From: Sporanaerobacter acetigenes DSM 13106
GTDB lineage: Bacteria > Bacillota > Clostridia > Tissierellales > Sporanaerobacteraceae
Length of the DNA: 64,000 nt
Direction: 5' to 3'
NCBI RefSeq assembly: GCF_900130025.1
Contig: NZ_FQXR01000002.1
Coordinates: forward strand, 124,001 to 188,000
The position numbers and the translations under genes were made by a program. The notes under the pieces are model-generated. The model was not told the DNA's origin, did not search any database, and saw nothing but the letters and a program-made list of their open reading frames with translations. Below, one piece after another: positions 30,651 to 39,666 of the stretch. Position 1 is the first letter of the stretch. Every line of letters starts with the position of its first letter.

Positions 30651-31250
30651 TCAAATTCTCCCTATATAATTATATCTTGAACCACTGTACTTGTTACCAA
30701 AAAACATTATCTCCTGTATCAATGTGAAAAGGCCCAAAGAAATTATCAAATCTCCTATACTGAATATATGTGGATAAGGATAAGGCTTAGGAACTATAAT
30801 TATATCTCCCAGTACTGAAAGCTTTGTACCCTGAGTTATAGTCGTATATAGTGGAAGATTTCCTTGTTCTAACAATCTGTGAAATCTTTCAAACCCTTCT
30901 AATCCTATTCCTTCCAAAAGGATTGGTCTTTTCCAGTTATTTGCTGCCATAACTGTAAAATTTAAAATTGCCCCTCCAAGTACTACCCATAGGGATTTAT
31001 ATCTTAAATTCATTATTATACCGATAAGCAACAGTACATAGGATATAATAGCCAATTTGTTCATATACCTAAATAGCTTATCAATATAATTGACTTCATC
31101 CATGAAATTTATAACTATCAACAAATATTGTATAATTAGTGCTGCAATCAAAAGCCACATCTTTTTAAAATTGACTTTAAATAGATTGGAAAATTTACCT
31201 CCCCTTATAAGACCTATGACAATAGATAAAATAATAAATTCAATAAACAA
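30651..31250 (-). CDS. DUF5317-like integral membrane protein
   Basis: This 199-residue protein has about five to six hydrophobic helices and a central loop (AANNWKRPILLEG, then GDIIIVPKPYPYPHIFSIGD) typical of the uncharacterised DUF5317 family of Firmicutes. Start TTG 31250 is well supported by GGGGAGGGG; no ATG fits. It sits between hpf and secA with the hpf terminator just upstream. No function is known. Confidence 0.7.
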   Translation of the reverse strand: MFIEFIILSIVIGLIRGGKFSNLFKVNFKKMWLLIAALIIQYLLIVINFMDEVNYIDKLFRYMNKLAIISYVLLLIGIIMNLRYKSLWVVLGGAILNFTVMAANNWKRPILLEGIGLEGFERFHRLLEQGNLPLYTTITQGTKLSVLGDIIIVPKPYPYPHIFSIGDLIISLGLFTLIQEIMFFGNKYSGSRYNYIGRI

Positions 31251-31271
31251 TTCTACCCCTCCCCTTCCAAT

Positions 31272-31302
31272 AAAAAATTGCAGGATATTTATCCTGCAAT
31301 TT
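31272..31302 (-). terminator. Intrinsic terminator of hpf
   Basis: AAATTGCAGGAT (31275-31286) pairs with ATCCTGCAATTT (31291-31302), with a T-run on the minus strand. Confidence 0.88.
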
Positions 31303-31320
31303 ATATATCATATTATACTA

Positions 31321-31857
31321 TTAAAACTCTGGTTCAATCAAGCCATAATTCCCATCTTTTCTTTTATAAATAACATTTACTTCATCAGTTTCTGCATTCA
31401 TGAACATGAAAAAATTGTGTCTTAACAATTCCATTTGAAGTATTGCTTCCTCTGTATTCATTGGTTTCATAGCAAATCTTTTAGTCTTCACTATCTTAGG
31501 TTTATTTACTTCTTGATTTTCTTGTGGCAATGGTTGAATATTTTCAAATCTTATAGTTTCTCCATTTTGATATCTCTTCTGAAGTTTAGTCTTATATTTC
31601 CTGATTTGTCTTTCTAGTATATCTACTGCCTTGTCTATAGAAGTATACATATCATCACTTGACTCTTCAGCTCGAAGAATGGTTCCAGGAAGGTTTATGG
31701 TTACTTCAATGATTTTTCTATTTCTTTCCACACTATAAGTAACATTTGCCTCTACATCACTTTGAAAATACTTGTCAAGTTTCCCCAATTTCTTGTAAGT
31801 AACATCTCTAAGGGCATCTGTTATCTCCATGTTTTTACCTGTACTATTTATCTTCAT
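31321..31857 (-). CDS. hpf: Ribosome hibernation promoting factor, long form
   Basis: Long HPF binds the decoding centre and dimerises 70S ribosomes into inactive 100S particles under stress. The 178-residue protein joins an N-terminal S30AE-like domain (GKNMEITDALRDVTYKKLGK) to a C-terminal dimerisation domain (RFAMKPMNTEEAILQMELL), unlike the short form. A 9-bp hairpin (31876-31898) lies just before its ribosome site AAAGGAGC and could modulate translation. It is monocistronic by its terminator. Confidence 0.95.
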   Translation of the reverse strand: MKINSTGKNMEITDALRDVTYKKLGKLDKYFQSDVEANVTYSVERNRKIIEVTINLPGTILRAEESSDDMYTSIDKAVDILERQIRKYKTKLQKRYQNGETIRFENIQPLPQENQEVNKPKIVKTKRFAMKPMNTEEAILQMELLRHNFFMFMNAETDEVNVIYKRKDGNYGLIEPEF

Positions 31858-32273
31858 AAACCCAGCTCCTTTCAGTATAAGTAGACTAGCTACTTATATT
31901 TAGTATATTATATATAATACCCACACAAAACTCACTTATAACAAAATATTTTGCAAATTAAATTTATTCAACACTATTGTATATTTATTTATATATTTAT
32001 CAACAGATTTACAAAGAACCTTTGTGGATACTTTTGGAGCATTTTTGTGGATAATGTGCATAAGTCTGTGGAAAACTGTACATAATAAATTTTTGACTGT
32101 GGATAAAATTCTTGATAAATAGTGGACAAGTTTTTTTAATACAAAATTCGTCCATATATGATAATATTGATAATTGTTTGATAATTATACTTATTCTTAT
32201 TGTAGTATTTAGAAAAAAGTCAAGCACTATATGTAGAAAATTAGATTAAAAAAACAACTGCTAAATTTAGCAG
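31858..32273. other. 416-base intergenic region with DnaA-box cluster 2
   Basis: Perfect TTATNCACA matches, all on the minus strand, are at 32046-32054, the directly adjacent 32055-32063, and 32098-32106. One-mismatch boxes are at 31997-32005, 32023-32031 and 32067-32075. AT-rich DNA flanks the cluster on both sides. The right end holds the flagellar operon terminator and the left end the hpf promoter region with a TATAAT-like hexamer. No gene was seen here. Confidence 0.7.
32247..32273 (-). terminator. Terminator of the flagellar cap operon
   Basis: A 16-bp perfect palindrome CTGCTAAATTTAGCAG (32258-32273) lies directly after the last stop codon, with an A-run on the plus strand (Ts in the transcript). 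Confidence 0.85.
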
Positions 32274-32744
32274 CTATTTTTTTTCATCAATAAGTATACT
32301 TTCATTTAAAGTCTTGTTATATCCTTTATATGCTTTTTGGCCTTTTTTTATGCTTTTTAAGTTTGCTTTTATCTTTTCAAGTCCTTTGGCCATTTCCTTG
32401 TTGTTTTCATCATCTATAAGAGAAATAGCCATAAATGTCGATTTTATTTCAATTACTACTTCTTTCAGTTCCTTTAAATTTGGATAATCTTCTATCTCCA
32501 GCTCGTCTAATTCATTTACATTGTTTTCTTTTTTAAGTTGAGAAAAACAAGTCAAAAATTGTATATTTAATTTGTCTATTCTATTGATAACATTGTCTTT
32601 TTCATCTAATATTCCATTTATCTTGTCCATATCTTCTTTATCAATATATTCTCTTTCCAATTTGGTCAAATCCAATATGACATTCAACAATTTAAGCTTT
32701 TCATTAGATATCCTTATCATTTCATCAACTAAATTTTTTTCCAT
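32274..32744 (-). CDS. Putative flagellar chaperone (FliT/FlgN-like)
   Basis: This 156-residue, Lys/Glu-rich, almost entirely helical protein is encoded eight bases after fliS. Size, helical heptads (LDLTKLEREYI, ILDEKDNVINRIDKLN) and place in the fliD-fliS operon suggest a FliT- or FlgN-type export chaperone. Sequence conservation in these families is low, so the name rests mainly on context. Confidence 0.6.
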   Translation of the reverse strand: MEKNLVDEMIRISNEKLKLLNVILDLTKLEREYIDKEDMDKINGILDEKDNVINRIDKLNIQFLTCFSQLKKENNVNELDELEIEDYPNLKELKEVVIEIKSTFMAISLIDDENNKEMAKGLEKIKANLKSIKKGQKAYKGYNKTLNESILIDEKK

Positions 32745-32752
32745 TTAAACAC

Positions 32753-33142
32753 CTACTTAGCACTATATCTAGTTTTTTTAACTTCTTTAATTGCTTCCTT
32801 CCAAGTGTCTCTTAAGTCCGTTAAGAGTTCTAATGCTTCATCTAGTGGTTTCACATCTTTTTTAATATTTCCATCTACCAATTTTTCCATCACAAAATCA
32901 TATATACTTCTCAAATTTTTAGATACTTCATAGTCCATATTAAGTGAAGCATTTAACTCAATTACTATATCCTCTGCTCTAATAATGGCCTCATGAGCTT
33001 TAACTACATCACCTTTTTCTATATTTAACTTTGCAATATTTATAAATTTTATTGCACCATCATACAACATAAGGGTCAATTCTTCAGGTGTTGCGGTAAA
33101 AACTGTGTTTTGTTTGTATTGATTGAGAGCATCGTATGCCAT
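32753..33142 (-). CDS. fliS: Flagellin chaperone FliS
   Basis: FliS binds flagellin in the cytoplasm and delivers it to the export gate. The 129-residue helical protein begins AYDALNQYKQNTVFTATPEELTLMLYDGAIK, a textbook FliS start. The ATG at 33142 has AAAGG nine bases upstream; an ATG three codons earlier overlaps that site. It lies between fliD and the chaperone-like gene. Confidence 0.95.
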   Translation of the reverse strand: MAYDALNQYKQNTVFTATPEELTLMLYDGAIKFINIAKLNIEKGDVVKAHEAIIRAEDIVIELNASLNMDYEVSKNLRSIYDFVMEKLVDGNIKKDVKPLDEALELLTDLRDTWKEAIKEVKKTRYSAK

Positions 33143-33159
33143 ATTCCCCATCCTTTCAA

Positions 33160-34905
33160 CTATTTACTAGAAAACTGTTGCATAAGCCACATACTTTGCT
33201 GGTTCATACGAGAAATAGCCTTTTCCATAGCAGCAAATTGTGAATAATAACTATTCTCCTTTCTTATTAAATAATCATTTAAATCATCTATCCTCTTTTC
33301 CAATTGTAGCACATCTTTATCAATAGTACTAATGCTACCATGCTTTGTAACAAATTCTATGAGCATATTAGATTTTACATTTCTATATATATTTGAATCT
33401 TCTCCTGTACCAGACTTTTCTATTATATCCTGCATACCAGAAATAAGATTGTCATAAAGTCTTGTAACAACACCACTTTGTTGTCTTTTAGCTCTAATTT
33501 GTTCACCACTCAAATCCTTTTCTGACATATAAGAAGTAACACCTTTAAGTTTATCTTTTCCATATTCAGGTTCTTTAAAGAACAACTCCAATACTCCATT
33601 TGGATCTTTTCTTATAGCATCTTTTAGCTTAACTTCATCAATAACGAGTTTGCCACCAATAACTCCTCTTGAATACTTTTCTGTATCTATTCCTATTTGA
33701 AATAGGCGATTGAAACTTCCCTCTACATCTTTTACTTCATTATACATCCAAGTTCTTGAATTTTGCATGGTTCTAGACAATAAATCATCGCTTCTTAATA
33801 GTCCACTTTTAGCCTTTTCTTCCCAAAGCTCTATATCTTCCTTTTCCATTGCTTTTTTCTGATCTGCTGTAAGAGGTTTATAATCTCCATATCTTTTATC
33901 TGTAAGAAGTTTACTTGTCTTTTCCACCAATTCATTATAGTCATCTACAAATTGCTTTATCTTGTCATAAAAAGCATCTATATCTGTCCCTATAGTAGTA
34001 GTAAATGCTCCTATAGATTTTAAATTAAAGTCTATGCCATTTATAGTGAATTGATTGGAATCCATAATAATATTTTCTGCCCCATCAAAATTTACAACAG
34101 CAGATTTGCCAGTTTTTTCGTCACCAATGTTGTACTTTGCACCATTTACATTTAGATTAAGTGCATCAATAAAAGCTTTTCCATAACTATCAACATCCGC
34201 CGAAATCTTCAACTTTGACCCTACTCCTGTATCTTCTGTCTGCAAGAAAAATCTATCTATATTTGCATCATAGTTGGCTTTTAGCCCCAAGGATACTTCT
34301 TTTTCTCCATCTTTAACCTTTGCACTATTTATAGTTTTAACCACATCATTTAAGGAAATTTCATTTAAGGACTTTTTAATATCAGCATCTTCTACATTCC
34401 CAAATTTAAATGTTTTGATGCCATTTTTAGTTTCAATAGTAAATTTTATTATAGCATCATTTCCTAGTTCAAATTGACTTGCCAGATTTTCATTGTTTCC
34501 ATTTTCAACAGTTACCTTTTCTCCACTAACAGCCTTAACTCCTTCAGCCAATTGCTTAACTTCCATCTCATAGTTCCCGTTCATAGCTTTGGATGTACTG
34601 CTAACTGTTGCAATGGTTTCATCTGATGAAGTGGCTTTCTTCACCCAAGTTAAATTTTCATAGGATCTGGATACAAAGGCTCCTGTAGATGTAGTAGTAG
34701 TTAGACCAAAATTTTTTCTACTTTTCAATATAAAATTGGCATAGTCTTTATTTAGATCATTGTATATCTCTCTTTTCCATACCAAAAGCTGCTTGTCCTG
34801 TTCTACCCTATTAAGTCTCACTTTTTCCGCTTCCATGAGACCTTTTATCATTTCTTCTGTGTCCATGCCTGATGCAAGACCTGTAATTCTCAAATTGTTG
34901 TACAT
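33160..34905 (-). CDS. fliD: Flagellar filament cap protein FliD
   Basis: FliD (HAP2) forms the cap under which flagellin polymerises. The 581-residue secreted protein begins with the family segment LRITGLASGMDTEEMIKGLM, has a variable exposed middle, and ends with a coiled-coil-forming C-terminus (EKAISRMNQQSMWLMQQF). No Sec signal is present, as expected for type III export. It follows flaG by 12 bases. Confidence 0.95.
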   Translation of the reverse strand: MYNNLRITGLASGMDTEEMIKGLMEAEKVRLNRVEQDKQLLVWKREIYNDLNKDYANFILKSRKNFGLTTTTSTGAFVSRSYENLTWVKKATSSDETIATVSSTSKAMNGNYEMEVKQLAEGVKAVSGEKVTVENGNNENLASQFELGNDAIIKFTIETKNGIKTFKFGNVEDADIKKSLNEISLNDVVKTINSAKVKDGEKEVSLGLKANYDANIDRFFLQTEDTGVGSKLKISADVDSYGKAFIDALNLNVNGAKYNIGDEKTGKSAVVNFDGAENIIMDSNQFTINGIDFNLKSIGAFTTTIGTDIDAFYDKIKQFVDDYNELVEKTSKLLTDKRYGDYKPLTADQKKAMEKEDIELWEEKAKSGLLRSDDLLSRTMQNSRTWMYNEVKDVEGSFNRLFQIGIDTEKYSRGVIGGKLVIDEVKLKDAIRKDPNGVLELFFKEPEYGKDKLKGVTSYMSEKDLSGEQIRAKRQQSGVVTRLYDNLISGMQDIIEKSGTGEDSNIYRNVKSNMLIEFVTKHGSISTIDKDVLQLEKRIDDLNDYLIRKENSYYSQFAAMEKAISRMNQQSMWLMQQFSSK

Positions 34906-34917
34906 AATATCACCACC

Positions 34918-35286
34918 TTATATCTTTTTATCAACTATAAGTCCTACCGATTCCCAAATATAAGCTACCATATCTAATATTTTTTCAGGAGGTATTTCCC
35001 TTATAACCTCATCTGTAGTTACGTCTATAACTTTAACCATTATTTGTTTTGTCTTTTCATGAATAGAAAATTCAAATCTTCTGTCATATGCAACAAATTT
35101 CTCATTTGCTGATTCTATTGCCCCAATAATTTCTTCTTCGCTATATTTTCTTTCTTCATGACCCCTTAATTGTCTATTTCCTACATCTGAACTTATAGCT
35201 TTTTCTCCATCACGAATATTCCTTTGAACTATTGATGGATCATATTGTTGATTTGAAATAGTGTTTGATACACCATTTATGTGCAT
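34918..35286 (-). CDS. flaG: FlaG family flagellar protein
   Basis: FlaG proteins accompany fliD and influence filament length. The 122-residue product has a variable N-terminal half and a conserved C-terminal domain: RRFEFSIHEKTKQIMVKVID, then VIREIPPEKIL, the FlaG signature. It is the first gene of the operon, downstream of a SigD-type promoter. Confidence 0.9.
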   Translation of the reverse strand: MHINGVSNTISNQQYDPSIVQRNIRDGEKAISSDVGNRQLRGHEERKYSEEEIIGAIESANEKFVAYDRRFEFSIHEKTKQIMVKVIDVTTDEVIREIPPEKILDMVAYIWESVGLIVDKKI

Positions 35287-35318
35287 GAGTATTCCCCCCT
35301 CTTATACTTCTACCATAT

Positions 35319-35345
35319 ATATCGGTTAAAATAGCCTATTCTTTA
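35319..35345 (-). promoter_or_regulatory. SigD (sigma-28) flagellar promoter
   Basis: On the minus strand, TAAA (35342-35345) is followed after 16 bases by CCGATAT (35319-35325), matching the sigma-28 class consensus in Bacillus and Clostridium. It is 33 bases before flaG. The -35 element lies inside the last codons of the upstream membrane-protein gene. Confidence 0.8.
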
Positions 35346-36016
35346 ACTCTATATTTACTTTTCTTTTGCCACAACAAAATTATTACAACATACCCTATTT
35401 TGATTCCAGCTGCAATTATAGCTCCTATAGGATCTTCTTTTATGCTAACTGCTTTTGCAAAAAATAAATTGGTTATGAACTGTCCTGGAATTAATCCCAA
35501 TATAGTTCCAAGTAAATAATCTACAAATTTAATAGAAGTAACCCCTGACACAAAATTAGCTATACTAAAAGGTATAAAAGGCATACTTCTCATAAAAAAC
35601 ACATATCCCATCCCAAACTTATCTATCTTTTCTATCACTTCATTTAATGTAACTTTTCTCTTCTTTTTATTGTATATTTTATATACAATTTTCATTGCAT
35701 CTTCTTGAAACACTCTGGCTATATAAAAAGACACAATAGAACCTATCACACCAGCAATGGCTATAAAAATAAAGCCTTTAATTCCAAAAAAGAAAGCTGA
35801 CAGTGCATTGAGCCAAGAAATAGGTACAAAAAATATAACTAATGCCGTTGAAATAACAGTAAAAAACACAGAAAAGTTTCTATCATCTTTGGCTGTAGAA
35901 AAAAAGTCTGTTAAACTTTCTTTATCATATATATTTATACTGGTAATAAGATAAATAAGTACAGCTATAAACGCAATTATAAGTCCTATTTTCATAGCTC
36001 TTCTTTTATTTTTCAT
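35336..36016 (-). CDS. TVP38/TMEM64 family membrane protein (VTT domain)
   Basis: This 226-residue integral membrane protein has about five or six helices. The VTT-domain core is visible as ISWLNALSAFFFG, then GSIVSFYIARVF, and FFMRSMPFIPFSIANFVSGV near the middle, where SNARE-associated/DedA-like proteins carry conserved Arg and Pro residues. Members are thought to handle lipids or polyprenyl carriers, but the substrate here is unknown. Its 3' end contains the -35 element of the flagellar promoter. Confidence 0.88.
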   Translation of the reverse strand: MKNKRRAMKIGLIIAFIAVLIYLITSINIYDKESLTDFFSTAKDDRNFSVFFTVISTALVIFFVPISWLNALSAFFFGIKGFIFIAIAGVIGSIVSFYIARVFQEDAMKIVYKIYNKKKRKVTLNEVIEKIDKFGMGYVFFMRSMPFIPFSIANFVSGVTSIKFVDYLLGTILGLIPGQFITNLFFAKAVSIKEDPIGAIIAAGIKIGYVVIILLWQKKSKYRVKE

Positions 36017-36114
36017 ACAAACACCCCTGATATTTTCGTTATATCTATACTTTACCTCAATTTATATTTTTTTCAACTATTTTTATTCTAACAAAAAAAT
36101 TACAATTCATACCC

Positions 36115-36143
36115 TTGTCCTTGTGAAAAATCATTGTTATAAT
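36115..36143 (+). promoter_or_regulatory. Predicted sigma-A promoter
   Basis: TTGTCC (36115-36120) and TATAAT (36138-36143) are 17 bases apart, about 30 bases before the ATG at 36174. This rules out the longer GTG reading of the next gene, which would start upstream of the transcript. Confidence 0.55.
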
Positions 36144-36173
36144 AATTATTATAATAGTGAAAAGGATGCAGAT

Positions 36174-36923
36174 ATGATGAAAATTGGAATGAGAGCTATC
36201 GAAGTGGAGGCGAATAATTTGGAAACTAGCTATAAGATATCTGAAACCTTACTTTTTACCGATAAAAAAAATTTTTTAATCTTTAAAAAGATCAATAAGT
36301 GTTTTGCATTTATCGTAGGAATAATACCTATAATTTGTAGCATTTTTTTATTTGTTCTTCCAAATTTATTAGTTAATCTTTTTTGCGGGTTTCTAATATA
36401 TTCCCCATATTATATTGAAAAGAAATTCCATATAGTTATATTGGAAGAATTTAGATTTATGATCACTTTCCATACCATGCTCCATTCGGTATTTGGAAAA
36501 ACTCTTCACTTCTATGACAAATATCCACTATATGATAGCTTTCTACACTTTCTTGGTGGAGGACTCATAGCATTGGTAGTCATAACTGTAGTATTGAGTT
36601 CAGAACTACACTATTCTAAACATACAAAACATGGTATAAAATTAAAAACAGATGTATTTACTTTTGGTTTTGTAAACACTGCAGGTGTGGCTTGGGAAAT
36701 ACTTGAGTTTACAGGTGATTTAATATTTAGAGGAACCCCAGGATATAGACTGGCACAAGAAGATAGCCTATTTGATACCATGACAGATTTGATAGAAAAC
36801 AATTTTGGAGCACTGTTTGCCATATTTGTCTTTTGGAAATTTATAAAACACAATGAAAAGAAAGGTAGAGATATGATGCTACTTTTCAAACAAGTAATAC
36901 CTGAACCTGAAAAAGCCTATTAG
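36174..36923 (+). CDS. YjdF/DUF2238-like membrane protein
   Basis: This protein of about 249 residues has a soluble N-terminal stretch of about 35 residues, then five or six membrane helices. Motifs shared with the YjdF/DUF2238 family are the polar helix DSFLHFLGGG, AWEILEFTGDL, and DTMTDLIENNFG. ATG 36174 has AAAGGA seven bases before it. Function is unknown; the conserved acidic and His residues in helices suggest a polar membrane site. It converges on the M3 peptidase gene, sharing a terminator. Confidence 0.7.
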   Translation: MMKIGMRAIEVEANNLETSYKISETLLFTDKKNFLIFKKINKCFAFIVGIIPIICSIFLFVLPNLLVNLFCGFLIYSPYYIEKKFHIVILEEFRFMITFHTMLHSVFGKTLHFYDKYPLYDSFLHFLGGGLIALVVITVVLSSELHYSKHTKHGIKLKTDVFTFGFVNTAGVAWEILEFTGDLIFRGTPGYRLAQEDSLFDTMTDLIENNFGALFAIFVFWKFIKHNEKKGRDMMLLFKQVIPEPEKAY

Positions 36924-36930
36924 ATATATT

Positions 36931-36956
36931 AAAGCCCTGATAAATATCAGGGCTTT
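36931..36956. terminator. Bidirectional terminator
   Basis: AAAGCCCTGATA / TATCAGGGCTTT is a perfect 12-bp stem between converging gene ends. Confidence 0.85.
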
Positions 36957-36964
36957 AATATTAA

Positions 36965-38662
36965 CTAAAATTTTGAATCATCTACATTATCAAGCCATTC
37001 TTTTATAGGTCCCATGACTTTCTTTATACATCCATCTTCAAAGGGAACTTGTAGTCCTGCATATTGGACTAATTTTGAGAAAGGCATACTTCCTCCAGCT
37101 TTGCAAAGTCTTATATAATCGTTCCAAGCCTTTTCTCTATCTTCTTTAAATTTGATAAAGAATTGTAATGCACAAACTTGAGCCAAAGTATAATCAATAT
37201 AGTAGAAAGGCACTTCAAATATATGACCTTGTCTAAACCAATATCCTCCTCTATTTAAGAAATCATTGTCTTCATAATCCCTGAATGGAAGATATTTCTT
37301 TTCTATTTCTCTCCATTTAGCTCTTCTTTCACAAGGAGTAGCTTCGGGATTTTCATAGACAAAATGTTGGAATTCATCTACTGTCGCACCATAAGGAACA
37401 AAATTTACAGCTCCACTTAAGTGACTGAATTTGTATTTTTCTTCTTCCTCTTCAAAGAACAATCCCATCCAAGGCCAAGTTATAAATTCCATGCTCATAG
37501 AGTGAATTTCACATGCTTCAAGAGTTGGAGCAATATATTCTGGCACTTCAATTTCTCTACTTAAATATCCTTGAAAAGCATGACCTGCTTCATGAGTAAG
37601 TACATCTACATCTCCGCTAGTTCCATTGAAATTTGAGAATATAAATGGTGATTTATATTTTGGTATATAAGTACAATATCCCCCACTCATCTTGCCTTTT
37701 TTACTTACAAGATCCATAAGTTCTCTTTCCACCATGAATGTAAAGAACTCATTTGTTTCAGGAGAAAGTTCACTATACATTTTCTTTCCATTTTCAAGAA
37801 TCCAATCAGCTTCTCCCTTTGGAGTTGCATTTCCAGTTAAAAATTCTAATGGTTCATCATAGTATTTAAATTCATCAAGTCCAAGTCTTTTTCTTTGTCT
37901 ATCTTTAAGTTCAATAACCACTGGTACTAGATCCTCTTCTACTTGTTTTCTATAATTAGCTACCATTTCTTTGTTGTAGTCTGTTCTGGACATTCTAGCA
38001 TATCCAAGTTCTACAAAGTTTTTGAAACCTAATTTTTTAGCCATTCCATCTCTTACTTTGACCAAGTTGTCATATATTTCATCGAATTTTCCTTCATTTT
38101 CTTCAAAAAAGCTTGTATAGGCTTCATAAGCTTTTTTTCTTTCTTCTCTATCTTTAGATTGCATAAAAGGCTGCATTTGAGAAAGATTTCTTTCTTCTCC
38201 TTCAAACATTATCTTTGCAGAAGCTATAAGTTTCGCATATTCTGATACAAGCTTATTTTCTTTGATTAAATCCTCAATTATTTCTGGTGAAAAAGTTTTA
38301 AGCTGCATTTCAGCTAAATTAAATAAATGACTTCCCCATTTTTCTTCAAGTTCACTTCTAAACTTTGAATTCACCAAAGCCTTATAGTATTTAGTCATTA
38401 CTTCTTCATATAGTGGCATATTCTCATCAATAAATTCTTGTTCTTTTTCATAGAATTCATCTTCTGTATTGATTGAATGTCTTATATACACTAGATTTCC
38501 CGCAGTTTCTACTTCTTCTCTCAATACATTTATTTCTTTCATGACTTTATTTTGTTCTTCTACATTTGAAGAAGCTTCAAATTTTTCAATCAAATGAGTA
38601 AAATCTTCTCTTATCTGGTCCATATCTAGTCTCTTGTACTCATAATCTTTAAACTTAATCAT
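36965..38662 (-). CDS. M3 family oligoendopeptidase (PepF-like)
   Basis: This cytoplasmic zinc metallopeptidase degrades short peptides. The 565-residue protein has the thimet-oligopeptidase HExxH motif as THEAGHAFQGYL near residue 350, with the downstream Glu in EACEIHSMSMEF. A helical N-terminal lid precedes it. Start ATG 38662 follows GAGGGGGC; a longer reading adds MRGGIK. There is no signal peptide. It is a single gene. Confidence 0.9.
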   Translation of the reverse strand: MIKFKDYEYKRLDMDQIREDFTHLIEKFEASSNVEEQNKVMKEINVLREEVETAGNLVYIRHSINTEDEFYEKEQEFIDENMPLYEEVMTKYYKALVNSKFRSELEEKWGSHLFNLAEMQLKTFSPEIIEDLIKENKLVSEYAKLIASAKIMFEGEERNLSQMQPFMQSKDREERKKAYEAYTSFFEENEGKFDEIYDNLVKVRDGMAKKLGFKNFVELGYARMSRTDYNKEMVANYRKQVEEDLVPVVIELKDRQRKRLGLDEFKYYDEPLEFLTGNATPKGEADWILENGKKMYSELSPETNEFFTFMVERELMDLVSKKGKMSGGYCTYIPKYKSPFIFSNFNGTSGDVDVLTHEAGHAFQGYLSREIEVPEYIAPTLEACEIHSMSMEFITWPWMGLFFEEEEEKYKFSHLSGAVNFVPYGATVDEFQHFVYENPEATPCERRAKWREIEKKYLPFRDYEDNDFLNRGGYWFRQGHIFEVPFYYIDYTLAQVCALQFFIKFKEDREKAWNDYIRLCKAGGSMPFSKLVQYAGLQVPFEDGCIKKVMGPIKEWLDNVDDSKF

Positions 38663-38802
38663 CTTAATGCCCCCTCTCAATATTCATTAGTTCAATGATA
38701 TCAAATTTTCTGAAAAAAGAATCATTTATTAAGAAAAAATAACAAAATTCATAAGCTTTTTCTATACATAATTGTCTATCTATCATTATTTTCTATAATG
38801 CG

Positions 38803-38830
38803 TTGTAGACAAGCACTTCTGTGGTAAAAT
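38803..38830 (+). promoter_or_regulatory. Predicted promoter of the PHP gene
   Basis: TTGTAG (38803-38808) and TAAAAT (38825-38830) are 16 bases apart, 31 bases before the start codon. Confidence 0.5.
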
Positions 38831-38861
38831 TCTAATAGAATATAGATGGAGGTAATAAATA

Positions 38862-39536
38862 ATGATCATAGATACACATTTGCACGAAAGCAAATACTCT
38901 TTTGATAGTCATTTAACCTTTAAAGAAGCTATTGAAACTGCAAAATTTGTAGGACTAGATGGAATATGTGTAACAAATCATGACAATAACTATTTGCGAA
39001 AAGAAATAGGAAATTCTGCAAAGATAAATGATATTTTAGTCATAGTTGGAGCTGAAATACTTACTTTTGAAGGAGATATACTAGTTTTTGGAGTTGACAA
39101 TGTTCCAGAAAATATGCTCCATGCCAATGAATTACTTGAAATAGTTGAAAAAAATAATGGTGTAGCAATAAGTGCTCACCCTTTTAGAAACAACAATAGA
39201 GGATTGGGAGAACATATAAGAAAGGTATCAAATATTCTTTCTGGAGTAGAAGCTTTCAATGGAAGCACTTTCCCTTATCATAATCTATATGCTTATGCAT
39301 TAGCCACTGAACTTAATATACCCTGCTTAGGGGCCAGTGATGCGCATGTATCTCAAAATGTGGGAAAGTATGCTACTTATTTTGATTCTACTATTCGAGA
39401 TGAAGAAGATTTCATTGAAGCTGTAAAATCAAAAAACTTTTGCCCTGTTATAAGAAAAAATGGTTATTTTGAAAAAATAGACATATATACTGATTTAGAA
39501 AACACTTCATTAAAATACTCCCTATCTCAAAGATAA
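38862..39536 (+). CDS. PHP domain phosphoesterase
   Basis: This 224-residue PHP-domain metal-dependent phosphoesterase shows the motifs in order: DTHLHESKYSFDS, a VTNHDN segment, GAEILTFEGDI, SAHPFR and GASDAH. These give the His/Asp/Glu trinuclear metal site. Standalone PHP proteins of this size hydrolyse nucleotides or sugar phosphates; the substrate is not evident. A ribosome site GGAGG and own terminator support a single-gene unit. Confidence 0.88.
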   Translation: MIIDTHLHESKYSFDSHLTFKEAIETAKFVGLDGICVTNHDNNYLRKEIGNSAKINDILVIVGAEILTFEGDILVFGVDNVPENMLHANELLEIVEKNNGVAISAHPFRNNNRGLGEHIRKVSNILSGVEAFNGSTFPYHNLYAYALATELNIPCLGASDAHVSQNVGKYATYFDSTIRDEEDFIEAVKSKNFCPVIRKNGYFEKIDIYTDLENTSLKYSLSQR

Positions 39537-39562
39537 AAGTCCTGAAATTCAGGACTTTTTTT
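39535..39562 (+). terminator. Intrinsic terminator of the PHP gene
   Basis: AAAAGTCCTGAA / TTCAGGACTTTT overlaps the stop codon and is followed by further Ts. Confidence 0.88.
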
Positions 39563-39582
39563 GTATACAATATAAAACTTTC

Positions 39583-39615
39583 CAAAATATATTTCAAAAT
39601 ATATGCAAAATATAT
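39583..39615 (+). repeat. Three phased direct repeats of CAAAATATAT
   Basis: Exact copies begin at 39583, 39595 and 39606, about one helical turn apart, immediately upstream of the palindrome and the orphan gene. Confidence 0.8.
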
Positions 39616-39620
39616 CCAAA

Positions 39621-39642
39621 TAGTATATAATATTATATACTA
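39621..39642. promoter_or_regulatory. 22-bp perfect palindrome overlapping a -10 hexamer
   Basis: The arm TAGTATATAAT is followed directly by its complement. TATAAT (39626-39631) lies within it, 35 bases before the ATG, so a dimeric repressor bound here would block transcription. Confidence 0.6.
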
Positions 39643-39666
39643 TTATTTTTAGACTTGGAGGAAAAT

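Noticed and set aside
31858-31960. SigB-type promoter (GTTATA, 14 bases, GGGTAT) upstream of hpf
   Set aside because: The match is partial, clostridia generally lack SigB, and an ordinary TATAAT hexamer lies beside it.
39583-39642. CRISPR array
   Set aside because: The repeats are 10 bases long with 1-2 base gaps and no spacers, and no cas genes are present.
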